In this document: piece by piece, positions 36,940 to 45,317 of the stretch | How the letters are laid out: each line of letters starts with the position of its first letter | Position numbering within the stretch: the first letter of the stretch is position 1 | Source: Pokkaliibacter plantistimulans | GTDB lineage: Bacteria > Pseudomonadota > Gammaproteobacteria > Pseudomonadales > Balneatricaceae | Length of the DNA stretch: 64,000 nt | Assembly: GCF_003194385.1 (NCBI RefSeq) | Contig: NZ_LAPT01000022.1 | Coordinates: forward strand, 1 to 64,000 | Direction: 5' to 3' | The notes under the pieces: model-generated | The model's database searches: none | What the model saw: only the letters and a program-made list of their open reading frames with translations | What the model was told of the DNA's origin: nothing | Translations under genes and position numbers: made by a program

Positions 36940-38148
36940 TTAATCACTGTGATTTTGCAAAAACTGCAGCATGTTTGCGGCGAGATCACCCTGTTTAAGC
37001 AGGGTCTCGGCCCAACGCCGCGCATCGTGTTGCCAGTCTGCCAGAGCCGCCAGCAAGGCAGCCCAGTCGGGATGTGCACTGTCCGGCTGATTCCAGGCTC
37101 GCCAGCAGGTCAGAACCTGCGTGGCCAGCGCCGGTGGCAGGGTCTGACTGTAGCGCTGCAGGAAGGCCTCGAGCTTGTCGAGGTGGGCGTCATCCGCTTG
37201 CGGATAGATCTGCCAGATCAGTGGCCGCCCGGCCCATTGCGCACGTACGAAGGAGTCTTCTCCCCGTACCAGGTTCAGGTCGCAGCTCCACAGCAGCCGA
37301 TCGTAATCACGCTGCTCCAGAAAAGGCAGCACCTGTACCGTCAGATTCCCCTGCTGCAGGCAGTCTCCCCGTCGCAACGGAGCGCAGCCGAGGGCAGTGG
37401 CAACCTGGGGCAGGATTTTACCTTCAGGCACCAGGCAAAGCACGGGATTTGTGCTCATGCTGAGCGTCTGTAACAAAGCGGCTACGGCCGGGTTCTGGTA
37501 GGCAAACAGCGAGATCAGCAGGGGATCGCGCTGATTTGTGCTGGTGTCCCAGGCAACGCCAAGGCGTTGCAGCAGTGTCGCCCGCTGCTGCGGATCAGCC
37601 TGCCAGGCATCGCGCTCGTCCAGCAGGTTTGCTTCACACAGCAGGCCACCGGTGCGCGGACTGAAGCCGGGAAAGTAGAACTGCTTACGCAGGCCATTGG
37701 CCGGGTGCATGGAGGTCAGGCCGTGGCAGTCATCGGCCCAGTCTTCCGTGGCCAGGTATTCGAGATTGAGCCAGCGCGGTTGCTTGCCGCGGGCGGCGAC
37801 GGTTGCCATGGCATCGATATAATCGGCGGGCAGCTCGCAGGCGAAGGCCTCAATGACCAGATCGGCGATGGCCTCGGGGCTGAAGTCAGCGCTGCACGGC
37901 GTGGCGTCGGTGGTTTGCTGTTGCTCAGCAGCGGGTTGCCAGCGATAGACGTCGATCTGCTCCAGTTGCTGATAAGGCAGCAGTGTGGCTTGCGGACAGA
38001 GCATCTGCAGGGCCTGCAACTCATCGACAAACAGCCTGACCTGCATCTGGTATTGCTGCTGTAACTGTCTGGCGAGGCGCCAGCACACGCCAATATCACC
38101 GAAGTTGTCAATGACAGTACAAAAGATGTCACAGCGTCGAATCGACAC
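36940..38148 (-). CDS. earP: EF-P arginine-32 rhamnosyltransferase EarP
   Basis: The 402-residue protein begins with DIFCTVIDNFGDIGVCWRLA, the signature of EarP (formerly DUF2331). EarP transfers rhamnose from dTDP-rhamnose to Arg32 of EF-P and is an inverting GT-B glycosyltransferase. A late LVRGEDSFVRAQWAGRP patch fits the nucleotide-sugar site. The start is GTG. It lies 121 bp upstream of efp on the same strand, an arrangement known for this pair. Confidence 0.95.
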   Translation of the reverse strand: MSIRRCDIFCTVIDNFGDIGVCWRLARQLQQQYQMQVRLFVDELQALQMLCPQATLLPYQQLEQIDVYRWQPAAEQQQTTDATPCSADFSPEAIADLVIEAFACELPADYIDAMATVAARGKQPRWLNLEYLATEDWADDCHGLTSMHPANGLRKQFYFPGFSPRTGGLLCEANLLDERDAWQADPQQRATLLQRLGVAWDTSTNQRDPLLISLFAYQNPAVAALLQTLSMSTNPVLCLVPEGKILPQVATALGCAPLRRGDCLQQGNLTVQVLPFLEQRDYDRLLWSCDLNLVRGEDSFVRAQWAGRPLIWQIYPQADDAHLDKLEAFLQRYSQTLPPALATQVLTCWRAWNQPDSAHPDWAALLAALADWQHDARRWAETLLKQGDLAANMLQFLQNHSD

Positions 38149-38353
38149 GATAAAGACCTGTCAGCCGGGATCAGGGCGGGCATGATACCAGTCAGACAGG
38201 GTGGCGATAAGTCAGGACGACATCCTTGTTGTTGCTCAACATTTACGCAATCAAAACACTGCTGCTACACTCTGCCGCTGCATTTGCTGCCGGACGAGTC
38301 CCTGCCAGGGGCTGCCGGTGAGTAAAGCCCGTTTCCACTGACAGGAGAGACCT

Positions 38354-38860
38354 ATGCACAGACGCTGTTGCACGCTGCAGATATGGCCGCTATTCAGCCG
38401 TATCTGCCTGGGCCTGCTGTTGCTGGTGGCGTTGCCACTGCGCGCCGATGACAGCGTGCTGTCGATTACCGGCACCGATGCCAGGGTACATGAACTGAGC
38501 CTCAGCCAGCTGGAGGCCATGCCGCAGGTCAGCTACACCACCCGTCTGCCGGAAGTGCCCGGCGGTGAGACGGCGTCTACCTGGCAGGGCGTGCGCCTCA
38601 GTGATCTGGTCAAACTGGCGGGCAGTACACCGCAGACCCTGAAGCTATGGGCGCTGGATGATTACAGCGTGATCATTCCCGACTCTGATCTGGCAGCCTT
38701 TGAACCCATCGTGGCGTTGCGCCGGGATGGTCAGCTGATCCCCATTGAATCCCTTGGACCACTGATCGTGGTCTATCCCCTGGATGATCGTCAGGAGCTG
38801 CGGACCCAGGAATACTACAACCGCACGATCTGGCAACTGCGCTCGATCAGTCTGGAGTGA
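38354..38860 (+). CDS. Periplasmic protein with a molybdopterin-oxidoreductase-like fold
   Basis: The 168-residue protein has an N-terminal signal peptide (hydrophobic residues about 12-28, ending near LRADD). The rest resembles the sulfite-oxidase/YedY molybdopterin-binding fold: LSLSQLEAMPQ, TWQGVRLSDLVKLAG and a late LGPLIVVYP. It is far shorter than a catalytic oxidoreductase and the usual cofactor cysteine is not obvious. The stop overlaps the start of a diguanylate cyclase gene, so it may be the periplasmic sensing partner of that enzyme; this is inference. Confidence 0.75.
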   Translation: MHRRCCTLQIWPLFSRICLGLLLLVALPLRADDSVLSITGTDARVHELSLSQLEAMPQVSYTTRLPEVPGGETASTWQGVRLSDLVKLAGSTPQTLKLWALDDYSVIIPDSDLAAFEPIVALRRDGQLIPIESLGPLIVVYPLDDRQELRTQEYYNRTIWQLRSISLE

Positions 38861-40035
38861 CCGTGGATAAGCTGCAGCGCAAACCCTGTCAGGGCAGCTC
38901 CCGCCTGAGCCTCGGGCTGCTGTTCGGGGTCATTGCCATCTCGGCAGCCATTATCATCACCAGCCTGATGCTGGTGATTGATCAGGGTCGTTTGCTGGCA
39001 CAGCCCAATGACCCTCACTCACTGTGGAAGGGCTACAACCTGCAGCACAATATCCGGCGTCTGGACGCCATGGTGCAGCAGCCCGTTCCTGCGGCGCAGG
39101 TGCTGACTCAGCTGCGGGTACTGCAGAGCCAGATCACCCTCCTCAACATGAATACGCCCTTTGAATACATGCCGGTACTGGGTGCACAGGCACGGCAGGA
39201 TCTGCAGGCCCTGCAGCAGCAGGTGCAAGGCTGGGCGGTGGCCATAAACACGGGCAATGCCACGCCAGTGCTGGAGGATATTCGCCGCGATCTGCCTGCC
39301 AGCCTGCAGAATATCCATCGCATGATGAATGTCATCGAGAATGCCAACACCAATCGCAATGATGAACACCGTCAGCACATGCTGGTCTATTTTGATCACC
39401 TGACCTGGCTGCTGCTGGGGCTGGCGGGCGGCGGCAGCCTGTTGGTGGGCTACCTGCTGATGTTTATCCTGCGCCTGCGCAGCATGCGCAGCCATCTGGA
39501 AGAAGCCAATCACACTCTTGAACGGCGGGTGGATGAGCGTACCCGCGAGCTGAGCATTCTGGCGAGCATGGACATGCTTACCGGACTGTATAACCGCCGT
39601 ACCGTTATCGAGCGCGCCAACCACTGGCTGGCTCAGCATGATGACGGTGGCGCGGTGCTGATGCTGGACCTCGACCACTTCAAACAGATCAATGACAGCT
39701 ATGGTCATCAGGCCGGTGACAAGGCACTGAAGTACGTCGCCCGGTTGATGAAAGAGCAGCTCAGGGACAAGGGCCTGTTTGGCCGGATGGGCGGCGAAGA
39801 ATTTGCCATCCTGCTGTTTGCGGTGGATGAGCAGCAGGCGCTGGCGACGGCAGAGTCGTTGCGTCAGGGCATCAGCCAGCTGCAATGTCGCTTCGATGAG
39901 GTACTGATTCCGCTCAGTGCCAGCGTCGGCATTGCCTATCGGCTGGGTGAGCGCCATGTCGATCCGCTGCTTGCCCGTGCCGACAAGGCGCTGTATCGGG
40001 CCAAGCATGAAGGACGTAATCGCGTTGTTGCCTGA
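38857..40035 (+). CDS. Membrane diguanylate cyclase with a periplasmic sensor region
   Basis: The 392-residue protein has a membrane helix at about residues 20-42, a helical periplasmic region of some 140 residues, a second helix near 184-206, a short coiled segment and a GGDEF domain. The active site reads GGEEF near residue 311, so cyclic-di-GMP synthesis is expected. The inhibitory RxxD site just before it reads RDKG, so product inhibition may be lost. The start is GTG, overlapping the stop of the preceding gene; a second GTG six bases on is also possible. Confidence 0.9.
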   Translation: MTVDKLQRKPCQGSSRLSLGLLFGVIAISAAIIITSLMLVIDQGRLLAQPNDPHSLWKGYNLQHNIRRLDAMVQQPVPAAQVLTQLRVLQSQITLLNMNTPFEYMPVLGAQARQDLQALQQQVQGWAVAINTGNATPVLEDIRRDLPASLQNIHRMMNVIENANTNRNDEHRQHMLVYFDHLTWLLLGLAGGGSLLVGYLLMFILRLRSMRSHLEEANHTLERRVDERTRELSILASMDMLTGLYNRRTVIERANHWLAQHDDGGAVLMLDLDHFKQINDSYGHQAGDKALKYVARLMKEQLRDKGLFGRMGGEEFAILLFAVDEQQALATAESLRQGISQLQCRFDEVLIPLSASVGIAYRLGERHVDPLLARADKALYRAKHEGRNRVVA

Positions 40036-40094
40036 CGGCGTGATCGTGCTCTGAGCGCCGTTCTTGCTGAAACTTCTTACTGCCTGAAAAGCAC

Positions 40095-40120
40095 AAGGCC
40101 AGCATCATGCTGGCCTTGTT
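40095..40120. terminator. Bidirectional terminator between the cyclase gene and dctM
   Basis: AAGGCCAGCAT-C-ATGCTGGCCTT followed by GTT is a perfect 11-bp stem with a one-base centre as written; in RNA the loop would open a few pairs. It lies between two convergent genes and suits termination in both directions, though the T-tract is short. Confidence 0.75.
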
Positions 40121-40137
40121 CGTTATTGCACGCTCAA

Positions 40138-41523
40138 TCAGTTATTGCCGTACACCAGATGCGGCAGCCAGGTAGCCAGCGAAGGCCAGGCTGACAGCAG
40201 GCCCAGCATCAGCAGCTGGATAAAGATGAACGGAATCACGCCCTTGTAGATGGTGCCGGTAGAAATGCTGTCCGGTGCCACACCGCGCAGATAGAACAGC
40301 GCGAAGCCGAACGGCGGCGTGAGGAAGGATGTCTGCAGGTTGATGGCAAACATGATACCCAGCCAGATCGGATCGATGCCCATCATCAGCAGTACCGGTG
40401 CGACGATAGGGACCACCACAAAGGTGATTTCCATAAAGTCGAGGAAGAAGCCGAGGAAGAACATCACCAGCATAACGATGATCATCGCGCCGACTTCGCC
40501 ACCGGGCAGGTTGTGCAGGAAGTCGCGGACCAGATCATCACCACCGTAGCCACGGAAAACCAGCGAGAATACCGCCGCACCGACCAGGATCATGAACACC
40601 ATGGAGCTGACCTGAGTGGTGCTGCGCATGACGTCCTTCAGAATCGGCCAGCTCAGGTTGCGGCGGAAGGCTGACAGCACCACGGCACCAATGGCACCGA
40701 CCGAAGCGGCTTCGGTGGGGGTGGCCAGACCACCGAGAATGGAACCCAGCACCAGCACCACCAGCAACAGCGGCGGAATCAGTACCTTGAAGATGCGGGT
40801 GCCCAGATCGTTCACCTTGCCACGCTCTTCCGCCGGAATGGCCGGTACGCTGTCCGGGTCAACGACGGACTTGAAGATCAGATAGCCGATATAGCCGACC
40901 ACCAGCAGCAGGCCGGGAATCAGTGCGCCAAGGAACAGGTCACCAACTGTGACTGACTTGGGTGAGTAGATGCCCATGTCCAGCTGAGCCTGCTGATAAG
41001 CAGAAGAAATTACATCGCCCAGCAGCACCAGCACGATGGAAGGCGGAATGATCTGGCCGAGGGTGCCCGAGGCACAGATGACGCCGGTTGCCACCTTCGG
41101 ATCATAGCCACGACGGACCATGGTCGGCAGTGACAGCAGACCCATGGTAACCACGGTGGCGCCGACGATACCGGTACTGGCCGCCAGCAGCATGCCGACG
41201 ATGCACACGGAAATGCCGAGGCCACCGCGCATGGGGCCAAACAGCAGCGCCATGGTGTCGAGCAGTTCCTCGGCTATCTTGGCCTTTTCCAGCATCACGC
41301 CCATGAACACGAACAGCGGCACGGCAATCAGGGTTTCATTGCCCATAACACCGAAAATACGGTTGGGCACCGCCTCAAGGAAGGCTGGGTCAAACAGATC
41401 AAACACATAGCCGATACCGGCAAACAGCAGGCCGGTGCCGGCCAGAGAAATAGCGACCGGATAACCGATCAGCAGAATGACAACCGCTGCAGCGAACAGC
41501 AGCAATGACATGATTTCGCTCAT
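40138..41523 (-). CDS. dctM: TRAP transporter large permease DctM
   Basis: The 461-residue protein is a TRAP DctM subunit with about twelve hydrophobic helices, including the typical GVMLEKAKIAEELLDTM and GTLGQIIPPSIVLVLLGD segments. It should drive sodium-coupled uptake of dicarboxylates or related acids, given the neighbouring DctBD. Its start overlaps the dctQ stop by ATGA. No substrate-binding dctP gene is visible nearby. Confidence 0.95.
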   Translation of the reverse strand: MSEIMSLLLFAAAVVILLIGYPVAISLAGTGLLFAGIGYVFDLFDPAFLEAVPNRIFGVMGNETLIAVPLFVFMGVMLEKAKIAEELLDTMALLFGPMRGGLGISVCIVGMLLAASTGIVGATVVTMGLLSLPTMVRRGYDPKVATGVICASGTLGQIIPPSIVLVLLGDVISSAYQQAQLDMGIYSPKSVTVGDLFLGALIPGLLLVVGYIGYLIFKSVVDPDSVPAIPAEERGKVNDLGTRIFKVLIPPLLLVVLVLGSILGGLATPTEAASVGAIGAVVLSAFRRNLSWPILKDVMRSTTQVSSMVFMILVGAAVFSLVFRGYGGDDLVRDFLHNLPGGEVGAMIIVMLVMFFLGFFLDFMEITFVVVPIVAPVLLMMGIDPIWLGIMFAINLQTSFLTPPFGFALFYLRGVAPDSISTGTIYKGVIPFIFIQLLMLGLLSAWPSLATWLPHLVYGNN

Positions 41524-42071
41524 ACCATGGGCTCCTGTTCTACAACCAGATGGGCCTTGCCAGCAATCACCAGCAGGTCACGCAGCAACTCACCGATACC
41601 CTGAATGATGATCAGGATGGGCATGGCGATCTGTGCGGTTTTGAGGATGTAGCGGAACGGAATGCCACCGGCTTCCTGCGAGGCTTCCTTGATGGCCCAG
41701 GAGGCGGCAACGTAATCCCAGGATACCCAGAGGAAGAAGATGCACACCGGCATCAGCATGAACAGGTTGCCGAACAGGTTGACCCAGGCTTTGCCGCGTT
41801 CGGACAGGGGGCGATAGATGATGTCGACGCGCACATGGCCGTCGTGCTTGAGGGTGTAGGCCGCCCCCAGCAGAAACACAAAGGAGTGCATATAGATCAC
41901 GGACTCCTGCACGGCCACGTTACCCACGTTGAACAGGTAACGCATCACCACGATGACAAAGGTGACCAGCACCATCGCCAGGGTGAGCCATGAGATGGCA
42001 CGTCCTGTGACCTCACTGAAGCAGTCGATTCCTCTGACCACCCGTACCAGCGGATTGTTGTCTTTATTCAT
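41520..42071 (-). CDS. dctQ: TRAP transporter small permease DctQ
   Basis: The 183-residue protein has four hydrophobic helices and the DctQ-type middle section HDGHVRVDIIYRPLSERG near residue 80. It partners DctM. It is the first gene of the unit, with a sigma-54-like promoter about 90 bases upstream. dctP, usually the first gene of such operons, is missing here. Confidence 0.93.
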   Translation of the reverse strand: MNKDNNPLVRVVRGIDCFSEVTGRAISWLTLAMVLVTFVIVVMRYLFNVGNVAVQESVIYMHSFVFLLGAAYTLKHDGHVRVDIIYRPLSERGKAWVNLFGNLFMLMPVCIFFLWVSWDYVAASWAIKEASQEAGGIPFRYILKTAQIAMPILIIIQGIGELLRDLLVIAGKAHLVVEQEPMV

Positions 42072-42408
42072 AAGGCTTCATTATTTGTCGTTGTTATTGA
42101 AGGAGCAGCAAGTGCGGCAGAACAGCCAACTGGCCGGCGGGCCAGGTTGTCATCTGCAGGCAAACAGCATGCCATAGCTGAACAGCTGCTGCCTATCCCC
42201 TGTCAGCATCCTGAGCTGGGGTCTCCCTGACGCCGCCGTATCGAACCACCGTGTCAGGATACATGCCGTTAAGCTTAATAGCTTGGCGTGATTTTGCCTG
42301 CACAACTTTTGGGGGAGACGAAGAGAAGGGAAGCGGGCAGAGGCGTGACGGGGCACGCCTGAGTGAAGCGCGCCGTGTGACTGGCGCGCGGCAGATCGTT
42401 TTCTGTTC
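42072..42408 (-). other. Gene-less stretch between kgtP and dctQ
   Basis: No coding region is credible in these 337 bp. They contain the sigma-54-like element at 42160-42174. A GCGCGCC/GGCGCGC hairpin (42368-42389) lies just after the kgtP stop, without a clear U-tract. There is also an AAGCTTAATAGCTT near-palindrome close to 42274. Confidence 0.6.
42160..42174 (-). promoter_or_regulatory. Sigma-54 promoter element upstream of dctQM
   Basis: On the minus strand TGGCAT, five bases (GCTGT) and TTGC match the -24/-12 consensus TGGCAC-N5-TTGC at all but one position. It lies about 90 bases before dctQ. Dicarboxylate TRAP genes are commonly RpoN/DctD dependent, and DctD is encoded 2 kb away. Confidence 0.6.
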
Positions 42409-43731
42409 TCAGTCGCTATCAATCAGCGAGTTACTGCGGGTGTCCTTCATGCTGATATAGACCAGCAGGGAAATGGCAATACAGCCGGTCACATACCAGT
42501 AGTAACCGCTTTCCATGCCGATGCTCTTGAAGTACAGAGCAATGTATTCAGCCGTGCCGCCAAAGATCGATACCGTCAGGGCATAGGGCAGACCCACGCC
42601 CAGAGCACGAATTTCGGTGGGGAACAGCTCGGCTTTCACTACCGCGTTGATCGAGGTGTAGAAGCTGACAATCAGCAGTGCCGCCATGATCAGGAAGAAA
42701 GCGCCCCACCAGGTACTGATATTGTGCAGAGTGCTGAGGATGGGGTAGGTGAACAGCGTACCCATCACGCCGAAGGCGATCAGAATCGGGCGGCGGCCAA
42801 TTTTGTCGGACAGCCCACCGATCACCGGCTGTATCACCATGAACAGGAACAGCGTGGCGGCAGAGATCAGGGTCGAGTCGCTTTTGCTCATGCCCACCGA
42901 ATTGACCAGATACTTCTGCATATAGGTGGTGTAGGTGTAGAACGCCAGGGTGCCGCCCATGGTCAGGCCGACCACTGTCAGCAGCTCTTTCGGATGTTTC
43001 ATCAGCAGCGCCATGGTGCTGGTTTTGGGCTTGTCGCTCTGTTTCTTGGTGAAGGACTCGGTCTCCGCCATATCACGACGCAGCAGCATGGCCACCACCG
43101 CACACAGGGCACCGATCACAAAAGGAATACGCCAGCCCCAGCTTTCCAGCTGCGCGCTGGTGAGGAACACCTGCTGCAGCAGAATCAGCACACCCAGCGC
43201 CAGCAGCTGGCCGGAAATCAGCGTCACGTACTGGAAGCTGGAGTAGAACCCACGACGCTCTTTGGTGGCCATCTCGGACAGATAGGTCGCCGAAGTGCCG
43301 TATTCACCGCCGACCGACAGGCCCTGCAGCAGCCGCGCCAGCACCAGCAGGATCGGCGCACCGATGCCGATGGTTTCATAGCTCGGGGTCAGGGCGATGA
43401 TCAGTGAGCCAAGGCACATGATCCATACCGACAGCAGCAGTGCCGATTTGCGGCCCTTGCGGTCGGCGTAGAGGCCCATCAGCCAGCCGCCCAGCGGGCG
43501 CATCAGGAAGCCGATGGCAAAGATGGCGGCGGTATTGAGCAGCTGAGCGGTGAGGTCGCCCTTGGGAAAGAACGCCTTGGCGAAATACAGGGAAAACGCC
43601 GAGTACACGTACCAGTCGTACCATTCGACCATGTTGCCGATGGAGCCACTGAAAATGGATTTGATGCGCTGTGAGGTGGTACGGGGTGCTGCAGATGCAG
43701 TCATACCCTGATTGGAAAGGGTGCTGTCCAT
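42409..43731 (-). CDS. kgtP: MHS-family 2-oxoglutarate permease (KgtP-like)
   Basis: The 440-residue, twelve-helix MFS protein closely follows the KgtP pattern: GNMVEWYDWYVYSAFSLYFA near residue 33, GFLMRPLGGWLMG, RLLQGLSVGGEYGTSATY near 135 and YTTYMQKYLVN near 275. It should import 2-oxoglutarate with protons. GAGGA lies six bases before the ATG. A sigma-54-like promoter lies upstream and the dctBD genes follow on the same strand. Confidence 0.92.
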   Translation of the reverse strand: MDSTLSNQGMTASAAPRTTSQRIKSIFSGSIGNMVEWYDWYVYSAFSLYFAKAFFPKGDLTAQLLNTAAIFAIGFLMRPLGGWLMGLYADRKGRKSALLLSVWIMCLGSLIIALTPSYETIGIGAPILLVLARLLQGLSVGGEYGTSATYLSEMATKERRGFYSSFQYVTLISGQLLALGVLILLQQVFLTSAQLESWGWRIPFVIGALCAVVAMLLRRDMAETESFTKKQSDKPKTSTMALLMKHPKELLTVVGLTMGGTLAFYTYTTYMQKYLVNSVGMSKSDSTLISAATLFLFMVIQPVIGGLSDKIGRRPILIAFGVMGTLFTYPILSTLHNISTWWGAFFLIMAALLIVSFYTSINAVVKAELFPTEIRALGVGLPYALTVSIFGGTAEYIALYFKSIGMESGYYWYVTGCIAISLLVYISMKDTRSNSLIDSD

Positions 43732-43793
43732 CAGAAGTCCTCTGGATTCTTGTCGTTGTTGTGGGTCTGCCAGCGAGGGCGTGAAGACCCCAG

Positions 43794-43810
43794 AGCACAG
43801 CCCGTGCCAG
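43794..43810 (-). promoter_or_regulatory. Sigma-54 promoter element upstream of kgtP
   Basis: On the minus strand CTGGCAC, five bases (GGGCT) and GTGCT match the RpoN consensus, with the invariant GG and GC at the right spacing. The predicted start of transcription lies about 50 bases before the kgtP ATG. A large inverted repeat sits 50-100 bases further upstream, where an activator would bind. Confidence 0.6.
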
Positions 43811-43860
43811 AGTTAAATCTCTTTTATATTCAAATAGTTATTGATTGTTGGTGGAGGTGC

Positions 43861-43912
43861 ATAAGCAATAATCCGCTTACGCTCAGTACGCTATCGGCGG
43901 ATTTTTGCTTAT
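43861..43912. promoter_or_regulatory. 16-bp inverted repeat between dctD and kgtP (activator site or terminator)
   Basis: Arms 43861-43876 (ATAAGCAATAATCCGC) and 43897-43912 are complementary at 15 of 16 positions around a 20-base centre. Relative to the predicted kgtP promoter the repeat lies at about -78 to -129, which is typical for a DctD upstream activating site. It also lies 77 bp after the dctD stop and could be a terminator, but the minus-strand U-tract is poor. Confidence 0.55.
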
Positions 43913-43988
43913 GGATTGCAGGGTCAGGCAACAGGTGCTCGAGCTGCTGCTGAACAGGTAGTCGTTGATAAGAAAGAAGGAGGGACGA

Positions 43989-45317
43989 CTATTCCGGCAG
44001 GAAATCACTGCGGTTAAGGCCGTGACGCTGCATTTTCTCGTTGAGCGTGCGGCGTGGCAGGTCCAGCTCGGCCATCACCGCCTGGATATTGCCGTGATGC
44101 TGGCGCAGGGCATCGCGCAGACAGGTTGCCTCAAACTGTTCCATCCGGCTGCTCAGACTGGCACCGCTGTGGCTGGCAGGCCGCGGGTTGGCCAGCCCCA
44201 GCACCTGCCGTTCGGCCGCATTGGCCAGCTCGCGCACATTACCCGGCCAGTCGTGGGCCAGCAGTGCCGCGAAATCCTCGCCCTCCAGCGTGGGGCAGGG
44301 GCGTTGCAGATGCGCTGCCGCCAGCTGACAGAAATGACGGAACAGCAGCGGAATATCGTCTTTGCGCTCGCGCAGCGGCGGTAACTGCAGTTCGGCGATA
44401 TTCAGCCGGTACACCAGATCTTCGCGAAAGCGTCCGGCCCGCGCTTCTTCCAGCAGGTCCGGTTTGGTGGCGGCGATGATGCGCAGATCGACAGCAATAC
44501 TCTGATTGCTGCCCAGACGTTCCAGCAGACGCTCCTGAATGACTCGCAACAGTTTGACCTGCTGGGCCAGCGGCAGGCTTTCAATTTCATCCAGAAACAG
44601 GGTGCCGCCGCTGGCGTGTTCCAGCTTGCCGATGCGTTTGCCCTGCGCGCCGGTAAAGGCGCCGGCTTCGTGACCGAACAGCTCCGACTCGAACAGGTTT
44701 TCCGGAATGGCCGCGCAGTTGAGGGCGACAAAAGGCTTGTCACGGCGGGGGCTGAAGTCATGCAGGCAGCGGGCGACCAGCTCCTTGCCGCTGCCGGTTT
44801 CACCGCGAATCAGCACATTCACCGGCGTCGGCGCGAGCGTCAGTAACTGACGGCGCAACTCGACTACCGCTGGCGAGCTGCCGAGCAGACGGTGGGCCAC
44901 GTCTGACTGCGCCGCACTGGACTGCTGCAACTGGCGCAGGCTCAGCACCAGCCGCCGTTTTTCCAGCGCCCGGCGCAGGGCATCGAGCAGACGCTCGGGA
45001 GTAAAGGGTTTCTCGATAAAGTCATAGGCGCCCTGCTGCAGGGCGGCGACTGCCATCGGCACATCGCCGTGGCCGGTGACCAGAATCACCGGCAGATCGC
45101 TGTCGATGGCCCGCACCGCCTGCTGCAGCGCCAGCCCATCGATACCCGTCATGCGCACATCACTGACCACCACGCCGTCAAAGTCCGGCTGCAGTTCCGC
45201 CAGTGCCTCTTCGGCCCGCTGATACAACGTGACCGCAAAGCCGGACAGCTGCAGCCACTGCGCTACCGCATCACGAATGGCGGCCTCATCGTCGATAAAG
45301 ATCACATGTTGGCTCAT
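43989..45317 (-). CDS. dctD: C4-dicarboxylate response regulator DctD (sigma-54 activator)
   Basis: The 442-residue protein has a receiver domain with the phosphorylated Asp in VVVSDVRM (near residue 53), an AAA+ domain with Walker A GETGSGKE (near 170) and the sigma-54-contacting GAFTGA loop, and a Fis-type helix-turn-helix at the C-terminus ([19 protein letters not shown]). It should activate RpoN promoters when phosphorylated by DctB. It overlaps the dctB stop by ATGA. Confidence 0.94.
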   Translation of the reverse strand: MSQHVIFIDDEAAIRDAVAQWLQLSGFAVTLYQRAEEALAELQPDFDGVVVSDVRMTGIDGLALQQAVRAIDSDLPVILVTGHGDVPMAVAALQQGAYDFIEKPFTPERLLDALRRALEKRRLVLSLRQLQQSSAAQSDVAHRLLGSSPAVVELRRQLLTLAPTPVNVLIRGETGSGKELVARCLHDFSPRRDKPFVALNCAAIPENLFESELFGHEAGAFTGAQGKRIGKLEHASGGTLFLDEIESLPLAQQVKLLRVIQERLLERLGSNQSIAVDLRIIAATKPDLLEEARAGRFREDLVYRLNIAELQLPPLRERKDDIPLLFRHFCQLAAAHLQRPCPTLEGEDFAALLAHDWPGNVRELANAAERQVLGLANPRPASHSGASLSSRMEQFEATCLRDALRQHHGNIQAVMAELDLPRRTLNEKMQRHGLNRSDFLPE

